DNA from: Asterias rubens | Taxonomy: Eukaryota > Echinodermata > Asteroidea > Forcipulatida > Asteriidae | Direction of reading: 5' to 3' | Length of the DNA stretch: 64,000 nucleotides | Assembly (NCBI RefSeq): GCF_902459465.1 | Contig: NC_047080.1 | Location: 10,762,866-10,826,865, forward strand | Shown here: piece after piece, positions 45,233 to 56,857 of the stretch | Numbering within the stretch: position 1 is the stretch's first letter | Layout: the number at the start of each line of letters is the position of its first letter | The notes under the pieces: generated by a model | Seen by the model: the letters and a program-made list of their open reading frames with translations, nothing else | The model's database searches: none | Told to the model about the DNA's origin: nothing | Position numbers and translations under genes: made by a program

Positions 45233-47296
45233 CATCTGATAACCAAACGTTTACCTTCCCTTTAATCTCTAATAGCACTTAATACTGTATTTAACTGAGG
45301 GCAGTGTCATTGAAGACTCATTAGCTTGGTTAATTTAATTGATTTAACTGCCACCGGTACCCTGCCTCAAAGGATATTAAAGCGAACACGAGCTGAGCTG
45401 CGAAACACTTTATTCCTCTATCGTTCCTCACAACACACCGGTTGAAACTCCCACGTTGAAACTGAAGAAGATAGGTGAGTTGTTTCTTTGCTGAATTGAC
45501 ACTTTTTAGCGCTGTTCACAGGACAGCAGTTTTAACAGGGGTCCCTCGCTTTGTTTTTAGCATGGTTGTAAAATGTAGCAATGTTTGGCAAGATTTTCCA
45601 AGAGACCTTGGACAGTAATAAAATTGTTGTCAAGGCACGTTTTGTAAAATTTTACAACCATGCTATACAATTTAGCAAGGGACACTTACTAAATTGCTCT
45701 TGTATGAGCAGGGCTTTTGTATTGAGATATTATGATTGTTCAGATGTTATGAAAATTTGATTTCTTTCCTGGAGGGGGAATTTTTTTCAAGTTTCTTCAA
45801 TTGGATTTAGCTCATATTCAGATTACTGTGAATTTGTTTGTAAACATGAAAAAAAGTTGCATTTGTTTGGGCTATTTTTTGTGGGGGTCGGGATTAGGTG
45901 TGGTCATTCTTTTAGCCTGGTTTTATTGATTGTAGTCCTGCCAGAAGAAGATAGTGTCTAAAGTTTTCTCACCAGTAAAGAAAAGGCAAAATGTTGGCCC
46001 CGATCACAACTTACAAGAAAATAACTTAAAACTACTGCTCGTTTGAAATGTGTACAAAATAATTTTAGTATAGTGTATTTTTGTGGAATAGCATTAGAGT
46101 AACATTTAAGACATTGAATGAGACTAAAAACTATTGCTACTAATTACCTCCATTCGATAGAGTTGCTTGAGCAGAAATATTGCTTCAAGAGAAAGAAAGA
46201 AAAAAAAAACCTCTCAATTTGAGTTCAAGGATGATAAGTGACCAAGTTTGTTTTGTTACATTTGTCATAATGGCTTGGTGACCATTTTTTCTTCTTCAAA
46301 TAATGCACAACACAAAATCGCCCACTAATGGCCTCCATTTCTTAGAGTTGCTTAAGCAGACAACATTGCTTAATAATTTCCTACTAAGGGAAAAAACACC
46401 CAGTATACTGGTCATCAATGGTACATATGACATAACTGGTAAGCATAATGTTGTGCTAAGTTATGACTTTGACCTTGTTGTAACTGCAAATGGCTACGAT
46501 GTTACGAGTCCTACATAAGTGCTTTTGTCTCATAAAACATTGCAAAATGTGGGTTTTCTTATTCAACCGTAAATATTTACTCGACCATTTGTTGCTAGGA
46601 TGGCAAGTATTATTGTTATTATAAGTACAGTATCTATGGTAATGAAACCTATCAACCCTCCAAAGTGTCTTAAACTGTGACCTCGAGGCCCGAAGATAAC
46701 TGTGGGGAAAAAAACATCAGTTTCAGAAGTGGGAGGGAAAACCTTATAACTATACTAGGGGACAACCCCACATAGTCATCAGGGACCATTTCATGAAGCT
46801 ATTTAGCAGACAATTCTGCTTACCAAATTTCTTTGCTATCCCGAAAAGAGTGTGGCACCAGCGGCATCAAGGTTAACTTCATGGAAGGTTGGCTGGTAAC
46901 CAGTTTCTGTTGAGCAATATTTTTTATGCTTAGCAAGTTGTTATGCTTACAGCCTTTATGCAAATAAATTGCGCCAAGGTACGAAATGAAACCCAATCCA
47001 CACATACAGAAGGCTCAGCATGGATGAGGAGAAATCAGGAAACCATCCAAGCTGACGTGAATATTAATATAACCGCTTTTATTAATCATGATCGGGAAAA
47101 CTAAGATCATAAGCTAAATCCACTTATAGTAGCGGTTCATAGCGCAGAGTTTCAAGGACTACAATCATGCAATAAGGCTGGCTTCTTAGAATGCCGTTTC
47201 ATGATGAAACTCGCAGGTACAGTAGTAATGTATTACTTTACAAAGCACAACACTAAAGTGTGAATTGGTTCATTTTTTTCACCCAACTCTCTGAAG
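45233..47296. other. Upstream region of the mucin-PAN gene
   Basis: A possible 5' UTR exon at about 45400-45474 ends in GAAGATAG followed by a GTGAGT donor. 46780-46985 is a family C copy (agggaccatttcatgaagct to gcctttatgcaaataaattg). No coding exon was recognised. The promoter of the gene at 47297 should be here. Confidence 0.35.
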
Positions 47297-50016
47297 ATGG
47301 CAGGGATGAAGAGAATCTTAAGCGGTCTCTTTGTTGTAAGTATATCTCAAAATGGTTTTAATATTGGGAACGGCTTTGTGTTTTAAAAACTCTGGGGCTT
47401 AACATGCTTAAGAGGGTTTTGATAGCTTTTTGTAGATCAAGATTTTGACCATGACATGAATCCCTATTCACTCTGAATGAAGATGTATGGTATGTAATAT
47501 AATTCAATGAGTTTCAGGCTCATTGGTCATCAAGTTTTTTTGAGGGAAAAAAAGTGATAAGCACAGAGCAGTGTTTTTAGGGGAGTCGTGTAAATCTGTT
47601 GTACATGCTAAAATAGTTTTCCGTCTCACTGAGACACAAACTATTTTCAGGAAATTGTTTTACTCATTACTACAAAAACTACGGCACCGCGGCAAGATAT
47701 ATTTCAAGAGAAGCTTTCAACTACCATTACCTTTAAATCGCATAAGTTTTATGTAAGTATGTGGTAGATTGTGTTTTGTTGTGACGTCCAGAAACTACCC
47801 AAACCCTTTAATAAGGAAAACAGGCTTTGTGGTTTGAAAACTTACAATGTACAATCTTTTACTCCCTGTATACAGATGCTGATCTTGCTGAGTTTGATTT
47901 CAAAAGGATATGGTGAGTTTGACCCAGGTGATGAAAATAGCACTCCACATAATTCTTACAATGGGAGACTTTTTGGAACACTAGGTGGCAGCAGACTTGC
48001 CAAGTAAATCCATTGTCTCAGGAAAAATTTGATTGCTCAGAACTGCGTGAACAATGGAAATTTACCTGTAATAAGTCTGCTTCCAACTAGCATCCCGAGG
48101 TCTCCCAGTGATTGTTACATTTGAACCCCTAATTGTTCTGCAATATTATTCGCTATCACTCATGACAAATCTTGATTTGTACATTCTTTAAGGAGAAGTC
48201 GAGACTCCTTCTCCTTATTTTGACGATTATGGCAACACTATTGCTGCACCAGTGGCCCCACCAGTCACCACTGTGGCCCCACCAGTCACCACTGTTGCCC
48301 CGCCAGTCACCACTGTTGCCCCGCAAGTCACCACTGTTGCCCCGCCAGTCACCACTGTTGCCCTGCCAGTCACCTCTGTTGCCCCACTAGTCACCACTGT
48401 GGCCCCGCCAGTCACCACTGTTGCCCCGCCAGTCACCACTGTGGCCCCACAAGTCACCACTGTTGCCCCCCCAGTCACCACTGTTGCACCACAAGTCACC
48501 ACTGTGGCCGCACCAGTCACCACTGTTGCCCCGAAAGTCACCACTGTTGCCCCGAAAGTCACCACTGTTGCCCCGCAAGTCACCACTGCTGCACCAGTCA
48601 CTACTAGTGCCCCGCAAGTCACCACTGTGGCAGCACCAGTCACCACTGTTGCCCCGCCAGTCACCACTGTTGCCGCACCAGTCACCACTGTTGCCCTCCA
48701 AGTCACCACTGTTGCCCCCCAAGTCACCACTGTTGCCCCCCAAGTCACCACCATTGCCAGCACAGGTGCTCCCGATGAGACAACTGAAGTTTCACAAGAG
48801 ACAACATCAGCAACTTCAGTAGCTGTATCTGACCGTTGGAGCTGCGAGAAAGGTAGGTTCACCCAATATCTCATTTCTAGACACGGGATTTTTCGCCATC
48901 ACTACAAATGGTATAGACCGTATTGAACAACCCCCTTTTTGCTATGAAAGTCGCCATCTTGTAAGGCAAACCGTATGCGCGTCCAAATGCCTACATCAAT
49001 TAAGCACACAGCATGCAACATTCCCAGTTTGATTTCTACGGCACATGCGCGCACACACATACGCACATGTGCACAGACGCCATGTTGTAGGTCAGATATT
49101 TGAACGGTGACGTTAAATTCAATACGGTCTATGATTGTATCATGGTACATCCCGGGGGCCTTTTTCAAACCTCGGCTAAGGCTCCGTCGTTGGCCTTGGC
49201 TTTGCGTGCTTTGTATGCAGTCGAAACGCAGCAAGTATGAATCAGCCGTCCTATCCATTTTTAGAGCTGCATGTATATTGCACTCGGTGCTGGGTTCGAA
49301 CGTCAGCAATATTGGCTCAAGAACTTCGCCTAGGTATAGCATGTTATTTCTACAGCCACCCATTAAAGTTGCCGACATGTAGGAACTTGGGGGGGGGGGG
49401 TTAAAAGGCCCCATTTCAACCCCCTCCCACCCCTCCTTATACAAAAACAGGCTGAACATAACCTTTTTAAACCTTTCAGAACAGTTGAATAATTTTGAGG
49501 GATGGTATTTCAGTGTCTATTGTTTTTTATTCAAAGAATCAACCCAGGGTAATTTGACATTTTGTTTAAGCTATTTGGCTCGGTCTCTATAGGGAAATGT
49601 GGAATTTGTTGAGATGCATTTCATCATTTTTTTTAGGGGGGGGGGGTAGGGGTTGGGGGAGTTAACAGAACTTGTTTACAAAACTAGTATACAAGACTTG
49701 TTTCCTAGTTCACTGGCTCTATGGAGGGACTGAAATCTCCAGTTGGATTCATTTACATGGAGTCTTGTATTTCTCTGCAGATCGAAAAGCTGCTCGCTTC
49801 GTCTTGAGTGAGTTGACTGAGACTCAAGGTCGGCTCATGATCGATGTCACAGCGCCCTCTGTTGTCTCATGTATGAACCTCTGTTTCGGTCACAGTGAAT
49901 GTGCGGTGTTCGCTTTAAACAAAGTGACACTTCAGTGCTCCATTGAGGTAGACGATCTCGACTATCCAATATTTGAAGGTATTGATGCCAATTATGCAGT
50001 GTATAAAATGCTGTAA
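47297..50016 (+). CDS. Secreted mucin-like protein with PAN/apple-like domain
   Basis: Four exons join in phase: 47297-47335, 47876-47912, 48193-48852 and 49781-50016, giving 323 residues; all sites are GT-AG. Residues 1-26 form a signal peptide (MAGMKRILSGLFV then MLILLSLISKGYG), split by the first intron. An acidic/aromatic stretch (EVETPSPYFDDYG) follows. Residues about 49-213 are 24 copies of a V-T-T-V-A-P-x heptad without Cys, so dense O-glycosylation is expected. After a Thr/Ser-rich linker comes a C-terminal Cys-rich domain (about 243-323) with SCMNLCFGHSECAVFALN and a later C-S-I-E. This resembles PAN/apple folds, which bind proteins or sugars. A role in mucus, cuticle or secreted coat is inferred. 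It lies opposite to the flanking minus-strand exons. Confidence 0.8.
48252..48770 (+). repeat. 21-bp coding minisatellite (24 units)
   Basis: The unit is close to GTCACCACTGTTGCCCCGCC plus one base. Units differ mainly at the last codon (CCA, CAA, AAA, CTA). One unit near 48590 is shortened by a codon. The opposite strand and another plus-strand frame are also open across the array, which follows from the 21-bp period and is not evidence for other genes. Confidence 0.92.
48903..49141. mobile_element. Short inverted-terminal element in the mucin gene intron
   Basis: The left end TGGTATAGACCGTATTGAAC and the right end TTCAATACGGTCTATGATTG are inverse copies of about 17 bp. The core has an alternating ACAC/ACGC stretch at 49037-49075. 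There is no coding capacity. Confidence 0.6.
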
Positions 50017-50101
50017 AATATGCGCGGTGTTCGCTTTAAACAAAGTGACACTTCAGTGCTCCATTGAGGTAGACGATCTCGACTATCCAATATTTGAAGG
50101 T
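49899..50101 (+). repeat. 121-bp-spaced duplication of the last mucin-PAN exon segment
   Basis: The 82 bp from 49899 (GCGGTGTTCGCTTTAAACAA and on, to TTTGAAGGT) recur from 50020 at an offset of 121 bp, with one or two changes. The copy starts 3 bp after the stop codon and ends in an A-run. The first copy encodes C-x-V-F-A-L-N through the end of the PAN-like core. The second is untranslated. Confidence 0.9.
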
Positions 50102-51220
50102 AAAAAAAAAAACCAACAAATCAACGAATAGGGAGACTGCCAATTTCGGGCTAGATAGCTCAGTTGTAAAAGCGCCAAAATATTGATTCAGAGGTTGTGT
50201 AGGTTGGTTCAAATGCCACTCTAGTAAATTTGTCTTTGTCAAACAATTTTATTCTAAGTATTTCTGTGATGGTGGTTGTTCCTCCATTTTCTTTAAAAAA
50301 TAATTGAGAGAATTAAATAAAAGGGAGCCTCGGTTTCAATTGGCCTGAACCAATTGAAACTGAGGCTCCCTTTTCATTTCTGTAAATTTATAGTGCCTCT
50401 AGAAAGTAATGGTGCACCCCTTTGTTTAAAGCCATTGGACCCTTTCGGTTCAGAAAAAAAAAAAAAGTTCACAGATTTACAAATAACTTACAGGGTTTAC
50501 AGAAGGCAATGGTGAAAGACTTCTCTTGAAATATTATTCCATGAAATGCTTTACTTTTTGAGAAAACAGCAAAACAATATAAATTCTCGTTACGGATTTA
50601 TTTTAAACACATGTCATGACACGGCGAAACACGCGGAAACAAGGGTGGGTTTTTCCGTTGTTTTCTCTCGACTCCGATGACCGATTGAGCCTAAATTTTC
50701 ACAGGTTTGTTATTTGGGCCTTGGACAACACTGTTTACCGAAAGGGTCCAATGGTTTTAACCCATAACAAATACTAATAATAGGAGTGGCCTCTTGTAGA
50801 GCTCTCAAGTCCGTCAGGCATGACGCTCATGGCGCTGTACAAAAACTTATTCTAAATAATATTTTTCTGTGACTTGTAGTGATTGCTTCACCCCTTTTCC
50901 ATAAGCGTTTAGAGAAATGAAAAAGGAACTACATTCGAATTGGCCAGAAGTGCCCCCCCCCCCAGAAAAAAATGGCGCACCTTTTTGTGCCTTATTAAAA
51001 TGTAACCCTAGTTAACTCATTATTTGCATAATCCTGTGGTTTTGTTATAATTTGTAGCCTAGTTATATTGTTCAAATGTAAATAGGCAGATGCTGAGGAT
51101 CTTTGCTGAGGAAAGTGTGCTGGTAACCACTCCCCTTCTTGTGATTTTATCAACTCTTTTTTAAATTCCTATATTTTATTGGTATGTATTATATTGCTTA
51201 TCTGCTTATTGTAAGATTTT

Positions 51221-51445
51221 ATAATAATAATAACAATTCTTATATAGCACATTTAACTGTATCAATGCACTTTACACTAGTGACCTGGGGTCGATTTCAC
51301 AAAGAGTAAGGACTCGTCTTATCTCGAGTTAGGACGAGTCGTAACTTAGCTTAATCTTAAGGTCTGCATGCTACAGTGTAGGGTTGGGACTCGTCCTAAG
51401 TCCTAAGATTAGTCTTAAGTAAGGAAGAGTTTTGTGAAATCGACC
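51221..51445. mobile_element. SINE tail with family E fold-back
   Basis: The inverse SINE tail (ataataataacaattcttat) is followed at 51289-51445 by an inverted repeat with ends GGTCGATTTCACAAAGAGTA and its relative ending TTTTGTGAAATCGACC. It has the same design as 40293-40461 but older arms. Confidence 0.6.
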
Positions 51446-52145
51446 AATAGTGTCCACTGCCAGCACAATTTTAAACATCACCTAAATTCACCTGTTTCTC
51501 ATTACACAGGTTCCAAGATATCTCTGATGACAGACAATGTAAATTTAGTTTTGACTTGAATCATTTTTGCAACCATTATGTGCCTTTAATAAATCCTGAA
51601 AGATTAAATCTTAAAAATAAAACTTGTATGCAATTCTATTGGAGTACTTTTTGAACCGGAAATTGAAAGACTTTTTAGGTTTATCAAAAAGTTTCCTACC
51701 TTCTTCAGTCGTCCAAACTTCGATTAAGTCAACCTTTATGAAAAAATATATAAAAAGCAGTTATTATGAGATTTTACAGGTAGCATTGACTTTTGAGACT
51801 TTAGGGTTCATGACTGAATGAACGTAAATTCATGTTTATTTATTTAACCATCCGGCCAACTAGCCATAACTAGCCAAACAGTCAGCAGGCCACACGACCG
51901 ATAATCTAATAAAAGCTGGCCAAAAGTCTTGAAAAACCTAAACCTTGCTTGCAATCAGATTAGGTACCAGAAGGCACAGGACGACGTGCAACAAGTCAAA
52001 AATGAGCACCAAGGCCTGCAAAACCCAGCTAAAGCCAGATATCCGAGGTCTGTGTTACTCAGTCGGCAGATAAAGTCAGAGCCACTAAACTATAGCAGCA
52101 TTTCTGACTGATTTGGAAGGAAGCCAATGTTAAGTTGACAATCAA

Positions 52146-52314
52146 CCAATCAGCCATCCTGAAGTTCTGACGTCACACTCAGAGGCTTGTGTATTGGTCA
52201 GAAACAACCAAGAGAGCAGCGGCCAGCCAACCAGAGGCTCTAGGTCAGAAACTGTTCCGAATCAACCGACCAATCACTACTCGTCAAACAACCAGGCGAC
52301 ATCGGCCAGCCAAT
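52146..52314. promoter_or_regulatory. CCAAT-box cluster with a CRE palindrome
   Basis: Four CCAAT boxes occur at 52146-52150, 52193-52197 (reverse), 52270-52274 and 52310-52314, mostly as CCAATCA. A perfect TGACGTCA (CREB/ATF site) lies at 52168-52175. Such spacing is typical of NF-Y promoters. No start site can be assigned. It stands 46 bp below the minus exon that ends at 52360. Confidence 0.4.
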
Positions 52315-52359
52315 CAGAGTCCGCAGCACAATGATAAAAATAATTTAGTCCATTCATAC

Positions 52360-55300
52360 CTGTGTGTCCAGTCTTGCTGCTGAGTTCCTTTCGGCGTTCT
52401 TGCAGCCCAAGTCCTCTCCGATGTTACCGCCTACCTCGGGAATCCCTGTACCGTCTGCCGCTTCGTCAGTCAGGCATCCTGTTGACGATGACACGCTGAT
52501 GTCCGACGACTGTAATGGTTCTTTCGTACGCTGGACATCTTGGGACAGCTCTGTATTGAACATTGAAATATGAGTTGAGTATCACTCAAGTTCTGTCCAT
52601 AGTTCGAATTCTTTTAGAGACATACATTTTATAACATCCACCCTTTTTGATATGCCACCTTGCTCCCTCCCACATCGCTCCCAGATGCAGCGTATCGACC
52701 ATTTTATTGCAACGCCACAGCCCAAGTTGCTGCCAACCAAGGTTGGAAAGCTATAGCCACAGTTTGTGTACAATACACATGTAAAGAAAAGTGCTGAGTT
52801 TGGGGAAACCAAGCACCCATTTATGGGATATATTTGTGTTTAATAGAAAGTTTTCAGAAGTATTGAAATTGGTCACAACACTTTGTAGTATTTGAAAACT
52901 GGCAAGTAAAGAGACATTCCTCAAATGATCAATGATTTTTCGTTCGGTGTTTAAAAACAGGTGTAGCCCTTTGGGCTTTAAGAAAATTACGAAAATACCC
53001 AAACACCTTGGGTCCGAAATTTGTAAACTAATTGGCTCCTTTCACTCTGTAAAGAGACAAATATTTGTAAGTTGTTTTTCTTCCCCGACATAGATGACCT
53101 TTTGAAAATATTTGTACTTTCCCTGTGGGTGGGTTATCAGTCTAACAATCTCTCGCTATTTAGTGTTACCGAATTGTGGGTAAGGATTAACATTTTTTAG
53201 GTGAATGTTGCTTGGGGATAAGTTGTTAATAGTTTGGAGCGGACAATAGAAAATTAGCCGTTGGAATGTTACGGAGCCTTGGATGTGCCGTCGACTTGTT
53301 AGGTTATTGGGAGTTCACATTCTTGAATTACACGGAGGCCTTGGAGGCAATTGCATCTGTTGCCCTGGTCTTGGTCTGGTGCCCCTTCGAAAGTTTCCCA
53401 TAGACTATAAGGTTTTTTTTCCAATAGAAGTGCACTTTGTTTGCAAATTGAGAATGGCCCTGGCCCTGTCAAATCAAAGATGGAGTTCCAGACCAGCCTG
53501 TAAATTTCTCCCTCAAATTCAAACCGCAGGAAAATCACACAGCACCAGCAGTACGGCTTTGCAGTCATATGATTTTAGTCAAATCATAACACAACACTTC
53601 CACAGTATTGATCTCTTTCAAATGTCTTGGAGTTTTTTTTTTTTTTTTAAACAACTGTTTTACGAACAATACTGTATACTGTTTCGACAAACACCAATTT
53701 TTCGATGTTTTTATTTATTTTTGTAAGAAAAAAAAACCATTTGTTGACAAAAAAAGATTCGGGCGCGACGCAAATGACGGTCGGATTGCTACCTCCATGG
53801 TCGGATAAAGGCAAACAATTTTGCCTTCAGCCTCGTCCCCAAGGTGTGTTGAGCAGTACGAGGTTGGAAATAGGGTTGGAAATAAAGTTATTACGTCATA
53901 TCGCGTGCCCCATGTGCTAGTGTATGCCCTATACCTAAAGTTGTTAAAGGCAGTGGACACTATTGGTAATTACTCAAAATAATTATTAGCACAAAACCTT
54001 ACTTGGTAACAAGTAATGGGGAGAGGTTGATGGTATAAAACATTGTGAGAAACGGCTCCCTCTGAAGCGACGTAGTTTTCGAGAAAGAAGTTTTCCACGA
54101 ATTTGATTTCGAGACCTCAAGTTTAGAATTTGAGGTCTCGAAATCAAGCATATGAAAGCACACAACTTCGTGTGACGAAGCTGCTTTTTTCTTTCATTTG
54201 TATCTCGCAACTTCGACGACCGATTGAAGTCAAATTTTCACAGGTTTGTTATTTTATGCATATGTTGAGATACACCAAGCAAGAAGACTGGTCTTTGACA
54301 ATTACCAATAGTGTCCACTGTCTTTAACGTGACTGTCTACTGTCATTAAAACGAGTATCAGATGTCACATTCAGTGCCCCGAATAGTTTGTGGGTATTTC
54401 AACTATTGTCTCGCTCCCTCTATTCATAGTAAAAAAACGTTCACTTTGTTGTGGTTTTCCTCCCCAAAAAAATGTCACTGCACTTAAAAGATTTATAAAG
54501 GATTGCTCAACGCCCGAAAACATAGTGATTGAAGTTGCATTTTGTGTCACTAAATCATTCACCAACCCCGCAGGCAATGGCTCAATCGTGTCTTTAAATT
54601 GAGAGATTACGACTGGAATTTCGATTTGGAAGTAAACAATTAAACAACGGAAAACGCGTGGTTTTCGAATGACACGTCCCTTAATATTTTATATAGCCTA
54701 AATAACAAAATACTTCGGCAAATTTTGAATTGCTCATACAAAGCTACCTGTTAGGAGATGGCTTGTTTTAAAAAGACATCTAGTGAAAAGTGTTCTTTCT
54801 TAAAACAAATTCACGCACGGGACTAAAACGGTCTTTTGAATTGGGGAAAATAATGGCGGGGAGCCTTGTGTGTTCGACAGTTTTATAGATTGTTTGATCT
54901 TAATTAAATTCACACGAACTTACCGTGATTTAGTTGTTTCTCGGACTGAATGATATTCGTCTGTAAAATGTTAGAGAGAGAGAAACAAATGTTATTTTGG
55001 CTGGTGACTGAGGAAGTGCTAAAGTTGATGTTCATCTCTAATGTTAAAGGTTCCTTCATTTGTGTGTGTTCTTTGCATGTCCTCACAATATTTATATAAA
55101 AAAACATAGTGGATAAATTAGAAACAAAAACACTTTTCCCGCCGACAGTCTCGAGCGACCCGACCGACCATGGCGTCTCAAAACCCGTTCACCCTTTTCA
55201 GATAATCACAAGACACTGGAATTACTCCGGAAGGACAAACAATCAACAATAGTGGAAACAATGAACATACAGTTTTCAAAAAGACAATAATTTGCTCAGT

Positions 55301-56857
55301 CGTATGCACGGGGTTCGTTGGCCGTAGTCGCCATTGTCTAAAGCAGGAAATGTCCCCGTTATCAAAGCGTCCATGTTGTTGTTGCCGTTTTTGCGTCGCC
55401 TTTCTTTCTGCCATTTCTTTCTTGTGTTAGGAGGGGGCATTTTTTCTGAACTTCGATAAATGCCACTGTCGTAGTGCTTTTCAATAGGGACATTTTGTTT
55501 TCTAAACCGATAAAAGAAGGGAATCCTTAAAAAGGGAATCCTTAAAAAAGTCTGGAACATCTTTGAGGATGGCAAATCTAAAGTGCAGACCAAAAACTTG
55601 CCGGGGGAGCAGGAGTAGGCCCTCTACCCAAATTGAAAGTTCCTCGAATTAGTTTGGCTGGAATGTTACGGGGTTCTGCAATTTGAGATTGGGATCGTTG
55701 CAATGTATAGGAGCGGCCGTTTGACAAGTATAACTGATGCGTAAAACTAGAACGATGTGTCATTCTGCCCTGTCTTGCACAGTCTTGGCCCAAGCGGACA
55801 GTGGTTGATAGGGATAGTGTAGTACGCTCAATTGTACATCGCTAAAGCGCGCCCTCTTACACTATCAATCACTGTCGTCTTGGGCCAAGACTACATCTTG
55901 CATGCACAACCCGTGAAATCAAACAAAAACACCCTTTCTTTTGTACGACCGAATTCCTCGATTCAGAAGCCTGACGAAACGGCCAAGTTGAAGGAAATAT
56001 AGTGTGATAAATGAGGTGTATTTAACCCTTTGGGGAATGTTGTATTTGTACTGACGGGTGTAAAAGAAAACACAGAAATTGAGCTACGGTCACTGAGTGA
56101 CATGGTGTTACTTTGTAAGTTTGACATTCGGGTTACAGTGTAAACATTTTGGTAATATTTAGGGTACGAGAGCAAGGCTTGTTTTAATAATATAAAATAA
56201 TATTTATTTATGGTTCAGAATACAGACGTTATATAAGATACTTTGGGGTTGAATAATTTGTCTTTGTTCGACCCAAAATCGTTGAACAATTTACGCAGTC
56301 AATTTCCCTTGTGATTTATTACTTGATAAAATTTAAGAATATTAAACTCAACTGTGTTTGTATTGTTTTTGTTTTTTTCCTCAAAAATAAACAACCACTA
56401 TAATTTTCGGCAATTCGTAACTCATGATTTCACTCATATTGGATGGCACTTCAAGAGCGCCTTAGCTTTTTAAATCGTGGGAAATGTTAATGATTTTCCA
56501 GATGTTGTTAAACCCTTTCGGTTAGATATATTTTAAAGAGGAATGCCACACGATTGTAGGTTTGAGCTTTGTGGGTTTACCTGCAAACACAAATTTGTCT
56601 TATTTCAATCTCGCCGTGAAATAAACCCACTGATATTAATTGAGTGGAATTGTTCAACCGAATCCTAATATTTATCTTGATGTTGATTGAAATAACTTGT
56701 TATTGCTCACCGTTCCATCCACAACTTCCTGGGCAGCAACAAAAGATAAAATGACGAGAAGAGCCACTACGGCGAGATGTGTCTTTGTGCCGACAGGCCC
56801 GGGGCGGGCCCACGTAGCAGCCCGGCGACACCTCCATGTCAAAGGGCCAAAAGTCAT
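52360..56857 (-). CDS. Signal-peptide protein, unidentified, 5' three exons (partial)
   Basis: Three exons join in phase: 56857-56711, 54960-54924 and 52550-52360. All have good GT-AG sites (donors GTGAGC, GTAAGT, GTATGA). Residues 1-49 have a basic N-terminus and a hydrophobic stretch (THLAVVALLVILSFVAAQ), suiting a signal peptide or anchor. Exon 2 is short (TNIIQSEKQLNH). Exon 3 is polar and acidic, with Ser-rich and Gly-rich parts (SSDISVSSSTGC, GTGIPEVGGNIGEDLGC). No family is recognised. The last donor leaves phase 0, so the gene continues below 52360. It could be the 5' end of the EGF gene (whose first seen exon needs an incoming phase 1), with the mucin gene lying in its intron on the other strand. 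A separate gene is equally possible. Confidence 0.55.
53944..54327 (+). mobile_element. Family B element, complete
   Basis: The best-preserved copy: ends TTAAAGGCAGTGGACACTAT and ATAGTGTCCACTGTCTTTAA over 384 bp, with the inner palindrome gatttcgagacctcaag / gaggtctcgaaatc. TTAA borders are seen on both sides. It contains no transposase. Confidence 0.8.
55783..55890. repeat. Inverted repeat in the first intron of the signal-peptide gene
   Basis: Arms GTCTTGGCCCAAGCGGACAG and the inverse CTGTCGTCTTGGGCCAAGAC frame a core with TGATAG / CTATCA and GCGCGCCC. It is about 108 bp with mismatches. Confidence 0.65.

Larger units (their letters stand above)
50017..52359. other. 3' flank of the mucin-PAN gene and intergenic repeats
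   Basis: Contains a SINE head at 50138-50230 (GCTAGATAGCTCAGTTGTAA) and a small perfect-looking hairpin at 50318-50375 (AAGGGAGCCTCGGTTTCAAT and its inverse). A family A copy lies at 50426-50760 (ends TTAAAGCCATTGGACCCTTT and AAAGGGTCCAATGGTTTTAA). A SINE tail plus a family E hairpin lie at 51221-51445, and a CCAAT/CRE cluster at 52146-52314. No exon was recognised. Confidence 0.55.

Noticed and set aside
48252-48770. Regular repeats as a CRISPR array
   Set aside because: Units are contiguous 21-bp coding repeats without spacers, in an animal gene.
48227-48874. Antisense and alternative-frame reading of the 21-bp array as separate proteins
   Set aside because: A 21-bp period without stops leaves several frames open. 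Only the plus frame joins to a signal peptide and a Cys-rich exon in phase.
55276-55593. Minus open frame rich in Arg, Lys and Asn
   Set aside because: Its phase does not fit between the flanking exons and no splice sites frame it. An alternative first exon cannot be fully excluded.
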